Source: an uncultured Pseudomonadota bacterium
GTDB lineage: Bacteria > Myxococcota_A > UBA796 > GCA-2862545
Assembly (NCBI GenBank): GCA_903861005.1
Contig: CAIOSP010000082.1
Coordinates: 30,411 to 94,410 of the forward strand
DNA: 64,000 nt
Reading direction: 5' to 3'
This document shows positions 7,183 through 14,434 of the stretch, piece by piece. The position numbers and the translations under genes are program-made. The stretch's first letter is position 1. Each line of letters opens with the position of its first letter. The notes under the pieces are model-generated. The model was given only the letters and a program-made list of their open reading frames with translations. It made no database searches and was not told the DNA's origin.

Positions 7183-9629
7183 AGCGCGTACTCCCGTTGA
7201 TGCTGCTCTCTGCGTGCGGGTGGGGATCGCCGGTAATGCCGGAGCTGGAATCCAAGCCCCAGCTGGTCGCGGTCCATGCGATCGACAAGATCTCCACGGG
7301 CGCCACGCTTCCGTCGGACATCCTGCTGCGCCCGGAAGGCGGCTTCGCCGTGCTCGACTCCATGCGCGGCCACATGCTGCTGTACGGAAAGGACGGCGCG
7401 CCCAACGGCGAGCTGTCGGGCAAGGACTGGCTGCGCGCGGTGCGCGGCGACCTGTCGGCGGACGGCAAGGCCTGGTGGCTGGCGCGTCCGGATGATGGCA
7501 CCGTCGCCAAGGTCGGCCCGGACGGCGCGATCCTCCAGGTGTTCAAGGTCCTGACGATCGACGGTAAGGGCATGGCGCCTGTCGCCGTGCACGACCTGGG
7601 CGACAGCCTGATGGTCGGCACCCGCTCGGGCGAGCTGCTCTGGCTCAACAGCGCCGGCGTGACCACCAAGCAGGTCCAGTCCGACGTGGAAGGCCGCACG
7701 TTCGGCTGCATCGCCGACTTGAGCCCGCTCGCGGACGGCGGCGTTGCCATGGTCGACACGCTCGGCGCCACCATCCAGATCCTGAGCGCGGACGGTACGC
7801 CCACCTCGTTCTTCGGCCTGCGCGGGCCGTGGATCGGGCACATGATGAAGCCCAAGGCGGTCACGCTGGGGCCTGAGAACACGCTGCTCGTGGTCGACTC
7901 GTACCAGGGCGCAGCCCAGCTGTTCGACGAGGACGGCAGCCCGCTCGGCGCGCTCGCGGTCGACAACGCCATCCTCCGCTTTGACCATCCCATCGCGGTG
8001 GCCTGCGCGGACGACATCTGCGAAGTGCTCGACCAGACCGACGGCACCGTCACGCGCTTCGGCCTGAAGGCCGAAGACATCGACGTCGCGCGCGAGGACG
8101 CCAAGGTGCGCCACCTGCGCACGCCGCTGGTCGCCGCCCGTACGGAGGACGCCGAGGGCGATCAGCGCCTGTGCATCCAGTGCCACGACGGCATCGTCAA
8201 CGACGACCGCGACGTCTGGGACAAGGCGCTGGCGCACCATCCGGTGGGCGTGGTGCCCGACCTGGTGACCGTGCCCAAGGGCTTCCCCCTGGACGCCGCG
8301 GGCAAGCTGCGCTGCGGCACCTGCCACAGCCCGCACGGCGTGTCCGACCTCGACGAGCTGGCGGCCGCCGACGCGGGCGCCCCGCTCATCCGCCACGACA
8401 GCGGCGCCGCCGATCGCTTCACCCGCGCCAAGCGCAGCGACAGCAGCCTGTGCCTCGCGTGCCACACCGACGCCCCGCACGACGCCGTCGTCGCCAAGCT
8501 TGGCCTGCCCGGCGCGGGCGTGCACCCGTCTGGCCCCAAGCTGGTGGCCGCCCTGGCCAAGCGCGGCGGCAAGGCCGGCGATCTGGATCTCCCGATCGGC
8601 GTGGACGGCAGCTGCCTGTCCTGCCACGCGGTCCACGGCGCCGCCCCCGGCTCGCTGCGCCGCGAAGTCGCCGACGGCGGCACCTGTCTGGGCTGCCACG
8701 GAGACCGTTCGGGGACCAGCAACCACCCGCTCCCCCGCGAGCCGCACGCCGACATGGAAGACGGCGGCCGCGAGGCCTGCTTCGCCTGCCACGACATCGT
8801 CGGTGGTCGGACCGACGCGCTGCTGCGCTTCAGCAAGTCGGGCGAGGGCCCCTGCGTCGGCTGCCACACCAACAAGGTGGAGGGGTCGCCGCACGCGCGC
8901 GTCCAGGGCGACGCCGGCATGGCGTGCCTGGGCTGCCACGCCCCCCACGGCGCGCCGCCGCCGAACTACCTGACCACGCTCAAGGTCGCGAGCGATCGCG
9001 ACCCGTCTGGCTGCCTGACCTGCCACAACAAGCCGACCGACTCCGGCGCGCAGCCTGGCGTCGTCGGGCACCACGTGAACGCCAAGGTGGCGTGCAGCGA
9101 CTGCCATGCTGACCCGCACCAGCCGCAGGACGTGAAGGCCTGCGGGTCGTGCCACACGGTCCAGGCCGAGGCCGCCGCCCGCGGCGGTCATGGTCGCGCC
9201 GTCTGCGCGGACTGCCACCCGGCGCACTCGCCGCAGCCCGTCCTGACACACGCCCCGGCCGACCTGAACCCGGCGTCGCGTCGCTGCCTGGCCTGCCACG
9301 CGGTCGGTCAGCCCGGAGACGCGCCCACGGTGCCGTCCTACGAACACCCGGTCCCCGTGTTCACGCCCACCGGCGAGCGCTGGGCGCCGCTGTCCAAGCT
9401 GCCGCTCTTTGGCCCGAACGGTCAGGTGGTCGCGGCGGGGCAGAACGGCGAACTGGTCTGCCAGAGCTGTCACCTGGTCCACGGACCAGACCCGCAGCGG
9501 CCCGGCGAGAACCTGCGCCAGCCCAACTGGCAGGAGGCCTGCTCCGCCTGCCACGCGGACGACGCGCTGCCCTTGTACCGTTGGTTCCACGCGCCCCAGC
9601 GCCGGGCCGGCCTGTTGGAGAGCCCGTGA
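7179..9629 (+). CDS. Beta-propeller (NHL-like) and 15-heme cytochrome fusion lipoprotein
   Basis: An 816-residue lipoprotein (lipobox LLSAC). The N-terminal 300 or so residues read as repeated propeller blades: LLRPEGGFAVLDSMRGHM, GDSLMVGTRSGELLWL, GGVAMVDTLGATIQILSADG and NTLLVVDSYQGAAQLFDEDG, typical of NHL/SMP-30-like sheets. The C-terminal part from about residue 325 has fifteen CxxCH motifs, many in the doubled-CxxCH context CxxCHxxHG (CGTCHSPHG, CLSCHAVHG, CLGCHAPHG, CQSCHLVHG). It is the largest cytochrome of the operon. A propeller fused to many hemes suggests a docking or catalytic surface plus a long wire, which is an inference. It ends at 9629, overlapping the small membrane peptide gene. 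Confidence 0.88.
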   Translation: MKRVLPLMLLSACGWGSPVMPELESKPQLVAVHAIDKISTGATLPSDILLRPEGGFAVLDSMRGHMLLYGKDGAPNGELSGKDWLRAVRGDLSADGKAWWLARPDDGTVAKVGPDGAILQVFKVLTIDGKGMAPVAVHDLGDSLMVGTRSGELLWLNSAGVTTKQVQSDVEGRTFGCIADLSPLADGGVAMVDTLGATIQILSADGTPTSFFGLRGPWIGHMMKPKAVTLGPENTLLVVDSYQGAAQLFDEDGSPLGALAVDNAILRFDHPIAVACADDICEVLDQTDGTVTRFGLKAEDIDVAREDAKVRHLRTPLVAARTEDAEGDQRLCIQCHDGIVNDDRDVWDKALAHHPVGVVPDLVTVPKGFPLDAAGKLRCGTCHSPHGVSDLDELAAADAGAPLIRHDSGAADRFTRAKRSDSSLCLACHTDAPHDAVVAKLGLPGAGVHPSGPKLVAALAKRGGKAGDLDLPIGVDGSCLSCHAVHGAAPGSLRREVADGGTCLGCHGDRSGTSNHPLPREPHADMEDGGREACFACHDIVGGRTDALLRFSKSGEGPCVGCHTNKVEGSPHARVQGDAGMACLGCHAPHGAPPPNYLTTLKVASDRDPSGCLTCHNKPTDSGAQPGVVGHHVNAKVACSDCHADPHQPQDVKACGSCHTVQAEAAARGGHGRAVCADCHPAHSPQPVLTHAPADLNPASRRCLACHAVGQPGDAPTVPSYEHPVPVFTPTGERWAPLSKLPLFGPNGQVVAAGQNGELVCQSCHLVHGPDPQRPGENLRQPNWQEACSACHADDALPLYRWFHAPQRRAGLLESP

Positions 9630-9745
9630 GTCGCATCGTCCGTCTGGCGATCATCGCCTTCGTGCTCGGCGCGGCCACGGCCTTCGCCTTGCTGTTCGCG
9701 CTACGGTTTGTCGTCTCGTCGATCGAGCACGGGGGTTTCTGGTGA
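9626..9745 (+). CDS. 39-residue single-pass membrane peptide in cytochrome operon
   Basis: A short GTG-started gene (9626) overlapping the previous stop (GTGA), whose own TGA overlaps the next GTG start. The product has a basic start (MSRIVR) and one hydrophobic helix (about residues 7-31), followed by SSIEHGGFW. It is small enough to be missed by gene callers. The exact overlaps on both sides, the transmembrane character and the lack of a gap support it as a real gene. A plausible role is a small subunit or assembly factor for the membrane cytochrome that follows. No family is recognised. Confidence 0.65.
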   Translation: MSRIVRLAIIAFVLGAATAFALLFALRFVVSSIEHGGFW

Positions 9746-10506
9746 TCCGCCGCGTAATCACGAGCATCTGGACCTGGGTGAAGGAAGCGATCGCGTTCGC
9801 CTTCTCCACGCCCGCCCGCGTCACCCTCATCGTCTGCGCGTTCTGTGTGGGCTTCGCCGCGTCGGCGCCGGTGTCGGACGGCGCCTACAACTACATGTGG
9901 GCGAACCCGACCTTCTGCGGCAGTTGCCACATCCACGACTACGCGGACGCGGCCTTCTTCCGCTCGGCGCACGCCGGCGTGACCACCTGCCACGACTGCC
10001 ATCGCGTGCCGCTGATGCACTACCCTCCTCAGGCGTACAACACGATCCGCTACGGCGCCCTCACTCAGTGGGAGATGCCCAAGCCGAACGTGCCCTCCGT
10101 GCTGTGCGAGACGTGCCACACCGACTCCGAGCATGAGGCCATGACCGGCCCCATGAGCGACGAGATGCGCGCCAACGTCGTGAAGATCGACCAGAGCCCG
10201 CTGCACCGCATCCACCTGGACGCCAAGCGCCGCAACCCTGGCACCGCCAAGGGCGGCCCGCACGACGGCGCCCCCGGCGCGCCCACCGCCGCCGACGACG
10301 TGATGCGCAAGGGCGAGACCTCGCTGATCACCTGCATGGACTGCCACGGCAGCCAGAACAACCGCGCGCACCACTTCCTGCCCACCCGTGAGAACTGCGT
10401 GGCGTGCCACAGCGACGCGGACAAGGCCGGCGGCCGCCTGAAGACCCTGCAGTGCCAGGAGTGCCACTTCGACGGCTTCGTCGGCCGCAAGCCGGGCTTC
10501 GAGTAG
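9742..10506 (+). CDS. NapC/NirT-like membrane-anchored hexaheme cytochrome (putative quinol dehydrogenase)
   Basis: A 254-residue protein with a GTG start at 9742 inside the stop of the preceding peptide gene. An N-terminal transmembrane helix (about residues 18-40, ending FAASAPVSDG) anchors it. It is followed by FCGSCHIHDYADAAFFRSAHAG and then TTCHDCHRVP, the arrangement seen at the first hemes of NapC/NirT/NrfH proteins, which oxidise membrane quinol. Six CxxCH motifs are present in total: CGSCH, CHDCH, CETCH, CMDCH, CVACH and CQECH. NapC/NirT proteins usually have four hemes, so two are extra. In this operon it is the best candidate for electron entry from the quinone pool. It ends the operon. 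Confidence 0.82.
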   Translation: MIRRVITSIWTWVKEAIAFAFSTPARVTLIVCAFCVGFAASAPVSDGAYNYMWANPTFCGSCHIHDYADAAFFRSAHAGVTTCHDCHRVPLMHYPPQAYNTIRYGALTQWEMPKPNVPSVLCETCHTDSEHEAMTGPMSDEMRANVVKIDQSPLHRIHLDAKRRNPGTAKGGPHDGAPGAPTAADDVMRKGETSLITCMDCHGSQNNRAHHFLPTRENCVACHSDADKAGGRLKTLQCQECHFDGFVGRKPGFE

Positions 10507-10556
10507 CCGCGACATGTCCGACGCTCGGCGGGCGACCGTCGTGTTGTTGCGCAAAT

Positions 10557-10610
10557 CGTCAATTCTGACGAGCTGAACCCACAACGGGCCTCAACTCGTC
10601 GGATTTGACG
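10557..10610. promoter_or_regulatory. Imperfect inverted repeat, likely HipB operator
   Basis: Arms 10557-10572 and 10595-10610 pair at 14 of 16 positions and are separated by 22 nt. They contain TCTGACG (10564-10570) and CGTCGGATTT (10597-10606). The right arm overlaps the -35 box of the hipBA promoter, the usual place for autorepression. Confidence 0.55.
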
Positions 10611-10633
10611 TGTCTACCGGAACTACTTATCCT
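10605..10633 (+). promoter_or_regulatory. Sigma70-type promoter of hipBA
   Basis: TTGACG at 10605-10610, a 17-nt spacer and TATCCT at 10628-10633 form a near-consensus promoter. Transcription would start near 10640 and leave a leader of about 60 nt. The -35 box lies within the inverted repeat. Confidence 0.6.
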
Positions 10634-10702
10634 GAGCACAACTCCTCGAATTACACGAGCCGGTGCCCGGAATCTGGTACCACTCTTCGAAGGTGATGAC
10701 TC

Positions 10703-11050
10703 ATGCAGATCGACCGCACGCTGAGCGACGACGCCGTCCTGGCCGAGTTGGGGGTCCGCCTGCGTCGGCAGCGACTGGACCAGAACGCCACCCAGGCCGC
10801 CGTCGCCCACGAGGCCGGCGTGTCCAAGTCCACCGTCGAGCGGCTGGAGGCCGGCGAGTCGGTCCAGCTGTCCAGCTTGGTCCGCGTGCTGCGCGCCTTG
10901 GGCCTGTCGGAGCGCCTGGAGCTGGCTGTCCCCGCGCCGCTGCCGTCCCCCATGCGCCTGCTGGAGCGCGACGGTGAGCTCCGCCAACGCGCCTCCGCGC
11001 CCGTCGCCGCGTCCCCCGCCGCCCCCTGGACCTGGGGTGATGAGCCGTGA
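10703..11050 (+). CDS. hipB: HipB-like XRE antitoxin/repressor
   Basis: A 115-residue protein with an XRE helix-turn-helix at about residues 14-72 (RLRRQRLDQNATQAAVAHEAG, then VSKSTVERLEAGESVQLSSLVRVLRALG). The C-terminal 30 residues are Pro/Ala-rich and probably disordered; in characterised HipB the C-terminus is the part that exposes the antitoxin to proteolysis. It overlaps hipA by 4 nt, the classical antitoxin-first order. The upstream promoter with its inverted repeat suggests autoregulation. Confidence 0.88.
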   Translation: MQIDRTLSDDAVLAELGVRLRRQRLDQNATQAAVAHEAGVSKSTVERLEAGESVQLSSLVRVLRALGLSERLELAVPAPLPSPMRLLERDGELRQRASAPVAASPAAPWTWGDEP

Positions 11051-12348
11051 GCGTGCCCGTCCGCGTCCGCATGTGGGGGCGCACAATCGGCGCGGTCGCC
11101 ATGGTGCCCGGCTCGGACGTCGCCGCCTTCCAGTATGACCGCGACTTCGCCCGCAGCGGCGTCGAGGTGTCGCCGCTGACCATGCCGGCCTCGGAGCGGG
11201 TCTACAGCTTCCCCGAGCTGCCGCGCGCCGCGTTCAAGGGCCTGCCGGGCCTGATCGCCGACGTGCTGCCCGACAAGTTCGGCAACGCGCTGATCGACGC
11301 CTGGCTGGCCCGCCAGGGCCGGACGCCCGAGAGCTTCACGCCCGTCGACCGCCTCTGCTACATCGGCTCGCGGGGCGTCGGCGCGCTGGAATTCGAGCCG
11401 TCCACGGGGCCCGACGTCGGCCCGTCCGAGCGGCTGGACGTCGAGGCGCTGGTCGGCCTGGCCTCCGAGGTGCTGAGCGCGCGCGGCGCGGTCCAGAGCT
11501 CGCTCGACCAGCCCCACCGCACCGACGCGCTCGCCCACATCCTGCGCGTCGGCACGTCCGCCGGCGGTGCGCGCGCCAAGGCCTTGATCGCCTGGAACCC
11601 CACCACGCACGAGGTCCGCTCCGGCCAGATCGAGCACGGCAGCGGCTTTGAGCACTGGCTGATCAAGTTCGACGGCGTGGCCCACAACCGCGACAAGGAG
11701 CTGGCCGACCCCAAAGGCTACGGCGCCGTCGAGTTCGCCTACCATCGCATGGCGGTGACGGCGGGCGTGGAGATGAGCGCGTGTCGGCTGCTGGAGGAGG
11801 GCGGTCGCAGGCACTTCCTCACCCGCCGCTTCGACCGCACCCCGCAGGGGCGGCTGCACATGCAGTCGCTCGCCGCGCTCGCGCACCTGGACTTCAACGC
11901 GCCCGGCGCGCACGGCTACGAGCAAGCGCTGTCGACCGTCCGTCGCCTGGGCCTGGGCATGGACGCGCTGGAGCAGCAGGTCCGCCGCATGGTCTTCAAC
12001 GTGGTCGCGCGCAACCAGGACGACCACGTGAAGAACATCGCGTTCCTCATGGACCGTCAGGGCACCTGGTCGCTGTCGCCCGCGTTCGACGTCACCTGGG
12101 CCTACAACCCGCAGGGCGCCTGGACCCAGCAGCACCAGATGAGCCTGAACGGCAAGCGCGACGGCTTCGTGCTGGACGACCTGCGGGCGGTCGCGCGCGG
12201 CGCCTCGCTCAAGCGCGGCCGGGTCGACGAGATCGTCGACGAGGTGGTGGCGGCCACGTCGCGCTGGCCGGAGTTTGCGCACGACGCGCAGGTCACGCCC
12301 GCGTGGGTCGACGCCATCGCCGCCACGCACCGGCTGGTCTGGCGCTGA
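11047..12348 (+). CDS. hipA: HipA-family serine/threonine kinase toxin
   Basis: A 433-residue protein, the full length of the E. coli HipA type (about 440), starting at GTG within the hipB stop. The N-terminal subdomain (residues 1-110, VRVRMWGRTIGAVAM and then FPELPRAAFKGLPGLIADVLPD) is intact. The glycine-rich loop GTSAGGARAK (169-178), the catalytic segment NQDDHVKN (323-330) and the metal-binding DVTW that follows SPAF are all present, so the kinase looks active. HipA toxins phosphorylate aminoacyl-tRNA synthetases such as GltX; a trpS gene lies 4 kb away, but no link is shown. It is convergent with the TonB receptor, with only 18 nt between. Confidence 0.92.
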   Translation: MSVPVRVRMWGRTIGAVAMVPGSDVAAFQYDRDFARSGVEVSPLTMPASERVYSFPELPRAAFKGLPGLIADVLPDKFGNALIDAWLARQGRTPESFTPVDRLCYIGSRGVGALEFEPSTGPDVGPSERLDVEALVGLASEVLSARGAVQSSLDQPHRTDALAHILRVGTSAGGARAKALIAWNPTTHEVRSGQIEHGSGFEHWLIKFDGVAHNRDKELADPKGYGAVEFAYHRMAVTAGVEMSACRLLEEGGRRHFLTRRFDRTPQGRLHMQSLAALAHLDFNAPGAHGYEQALSTVRRLGLGMDALEQQVRRMVFNVVARNQDDHVKNIAFLMDRQGTWSLSPAFDVTWAYNPQGAWTQQHQMSLNGKRDGFVLDDLRAVARGASLKRGRVDEIVDEVVAATSRWPEFAHDAQVTPAWVDAIAATHRLVWR

Positions 12349-12366
12349 CTCGGACGCGCCGTAGCT

Positions 12367-14373
12367 TCAGCGCGGTCGCCACGTCAGCGTGAACAGCAGC
12401 GTGCGGCCCGGCAGCGGGTAGCCGACGAAGTCCGTCACCGCGCGCGGGATCTGGCCGGCGTCCTCGCCGATCGGATCGCGCTCCACCACCTCCACGCGAC
12501 GGTCCGTCAGGTTTCGAACCTCAAAGCCCAGCGTCAGCGGCGGGATCAGCGTCCAGCCGAGCGACAGCCCGTGCAGCAGACGCGCGGGCTGCCGGTACAG
12601 GTTGGTCGCGTCGGCGAAGGTGCCGTCGGTCAGGTGGAAGGACCAGCCCAGCCGCAGGTGATCGGGCCACGCCAGACCCAGGTCGGTGTCGACCACCACC
12701 TGCGGCACCAGCGGCACGCGGCTGCCGAGCGTGCTGGAGTCCGGGTCGACGTCGCGCGCGTCGGTCCACGCGGCGCTCACCCGCGCGTCCACGATCTGAC
12801 GCCAGCCGAGGGACGTGCCCAGCTCCACGCCGCCGATCCGCGCCATCCCAAAGTTCACCGGCCGCACCGTCGCCTGGCTGTTCTGGACCCAGGTGATGCG
12901 GTCGCGCGTCCAGCCGATGTAGCCGCCCGCGTCGAACGACCAGTCCACCGGCCACGCGCGCGGCGACGCCCAGCGCACCGACAGATCGCCCTGCCACGAC
13001 GACTCCGGCCGCAGGTCCGGGTTGCCGTTGAGCACGCCCCGATCACCGTACAGCTCGGACAGGTCCGGGGGACGGAACGCCCGACCGCCCGACAGCCGGA
13101 GCTGCAGCGCGTCGATCGGCGACACCTCCACCGCCAGGCCCGGGTTCACCGCCGCGATCGCCTTCTCGCCCGCCGCCAGCAGCGCGCGCACGTCCACGCC
13201 CGGCACGATCGCCACCACGCCATGCGGCGGGGCGAAGCGCAGATCGGCCGCCGCCCCCAGCACCGTCCGCCCGCGCGGCGCGTCGGTGCTCCCATTGGCC
13301 AGCGCCCGCCGCCCAAACCACTCGCCGCGCGCCGACGCCGACCAGCCCACACCCAGCCACGCGAGCGGTGACACGCCCCCGTCGACGTGCGCGCCGAGCA
13401 GCTGCGTGATGTCACGCTCCCACGCGCCGCCGATCCCCAGCTCCGCCGCGCGATCGTCGAGCGTCTCCACCCGGGCCAGGTGCCAGAGCCGCGCCGTGGT
13501 GCGCGTCGCGCCCAGCTTGAGCTCCGCCTGCAGCACGCCCAAGTTGCGGACCGTGTCGAGCGAGGCCTCAATCGCGGGGTCACCGGTGGGGCCCGGCAGG
13601 TCCTCCCGACGACCGACCACGGCGTCGAGCACGGTGCCGCGCAGCCGCGCCGACCCAAACCGCACGCGCGCGGTCAGCGCCGCCTGCGTGCGCGCCGCGT
13701 GCTCGCGCACCACGAACGCGTCGTCGTCCTGGTTGAACGAGGTGCCGCCGTCCGAGAAGTACGGGAAGTCCCCGCGTGTGCTGAACACGTCGCCCGCGAC
13801 CAGCCCGTCGACCGTGTGGTGGGTGTTGGTGAAGGTGCCCGCGCCCGACCCGCGCAGCGACCCCCAGCTCCCCACCATCGCCGACAGCTGCGGCGGCCCG
13901 GACCGCGCCGCCGTCCGCAGGTCGACCAGCCCGCCCATCGGCGACGCGCCATAGGTGGCCGGGACGCGACCGCGAAACACCCGCACCGTGTCCAGCGCCG
14001 CGAGCGGCAGCTCCGACAGATCGACCGAGTCGACGCCATCCGGGTTCAGCGGCACGCCATCCAGGTCGATTTGCACCTGCCGAAACGAGGAGCCGCGCAG
14101 GCTCACCCCGGTCCACGCGCCAAGCCCGCCCAGCCGTCGCACCTCAGCGCCGGGTACCTGGGCCAGAAGATCGCCCAGCTCGTCGCCAGGGGTCGTCGAG
14201 TCCGCCACCACCAAGGTCACCGCGCCCGACGGCGCATCCGTGGGCGCGACGACCGTGACAGACACAGCCTCTTCGTCCGGCTCGCCCGCATGGACGAGCG
14301 CCGCCGCCGCCCACACAAACCAGCCCAAGACCATCATGCGCAGCGCGTACCTGAGCGCGGTGTAAGCCGCCAC
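12367..14373 (-). CDS. TonB-dependent outer-membrane receptor
   Basis: A 668-residue protein starting at GTG (14373), which has an AGGA 4 nt upstream; ATG codons at 14337 and 14334 are alternatives. The signal peptide ends at about ALVHA. The plug domain is clear: ELGDLLAQVPGAEVRRLGG, VSLRGSSFRQVQIDLDGVPLN and the LPLAALDTVRVFRG and GASPMGGLVDL motifs, as in BtuB-like receptors. The rest is a 22-strand-type barrel with AFRPPDLSELYG and NPDLRPESSWQGDLSVRW, signatures of TonB-dependent receptors. It ends in TLLFTLTWRPR. The ligand is not evident and no cobalamin riboswitch fits the short upstream region. It is divergent from the caspase-like gene. Confidence 0.92.
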   Translation of the reverse strand: MAAYTALRYALRMMVLGWFVWAAAALVHAGEPDEEAVSVTVVAPTDAPSGAVTLVVADSTTPGDELGDLLAQVPGAEVRRLGGLGAWTGVSLRGSSFRQVQIDLDGVPLNPDGVDSVDLSELPLAALDTVRVFRGRVPATYGASPMGGLVDLRTAARSGPPQLSAMVGSWGSLRGSGAGTFTNTHHTVDGLVAGDVFSTRGDFPYFSDGGTSFNQDDDAFVVREHAARTQAALTARVRFGSARLRGTVLDAVVGRREDLPGPTGDPAIEASLDTVRNLGVLQAELKLGATRTTARLWHLARVETLDDRAAELGIGGAWERDITQLLGAHVDGGVSPLAWLGVGWSASARGEWFGRRALANGSTDAPRGRTVLGAAADLRFAPPHGVVAIVPGVDVRALLAAGEKAIAAVNPGLAVEVSPIDALQLRLSGGRAFRPPDLSELYGDRGVLNGNPDLRPESSWQGDLSVRWASPRAWPVDWSFDAGGYIGWTRDRITWVQNSQATVRPVNFGMARIGGVELGTSLGWRQIVDARVSAAWTDARDVDPDSSTLGSRVPLVPQVVVDTDLGLAWPDHLRLGWSFHLTDGTFADATNLYRQPARLLHGLSLGWTLIPPLTLGFEVRNLTDRRVEVVERDPIGEDAGQIPRAVTDFVGYPLPGRTLLFTLTWRPR

Positions 14374-14434
14374 ACAGTCCTGCGTTTCGGGGACACGCCA
14401 CTTGTGCTACCCAAGCCATACATCGGAGGGGTCC

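Noticed and set aside
7098..9590. An 830-codon antisense frame across the 15-heme gene.
   Set aside because: The plus strand has fifteen in-frame heme motifs; the antisense product has no recognisable domain.
14374..14434. A cobalamin riboswitch before the TonB receptor.
   Set aside because: Only 61 nt are available between the divergent genes, too short for the element, and no B12-box-like sequence is visible.
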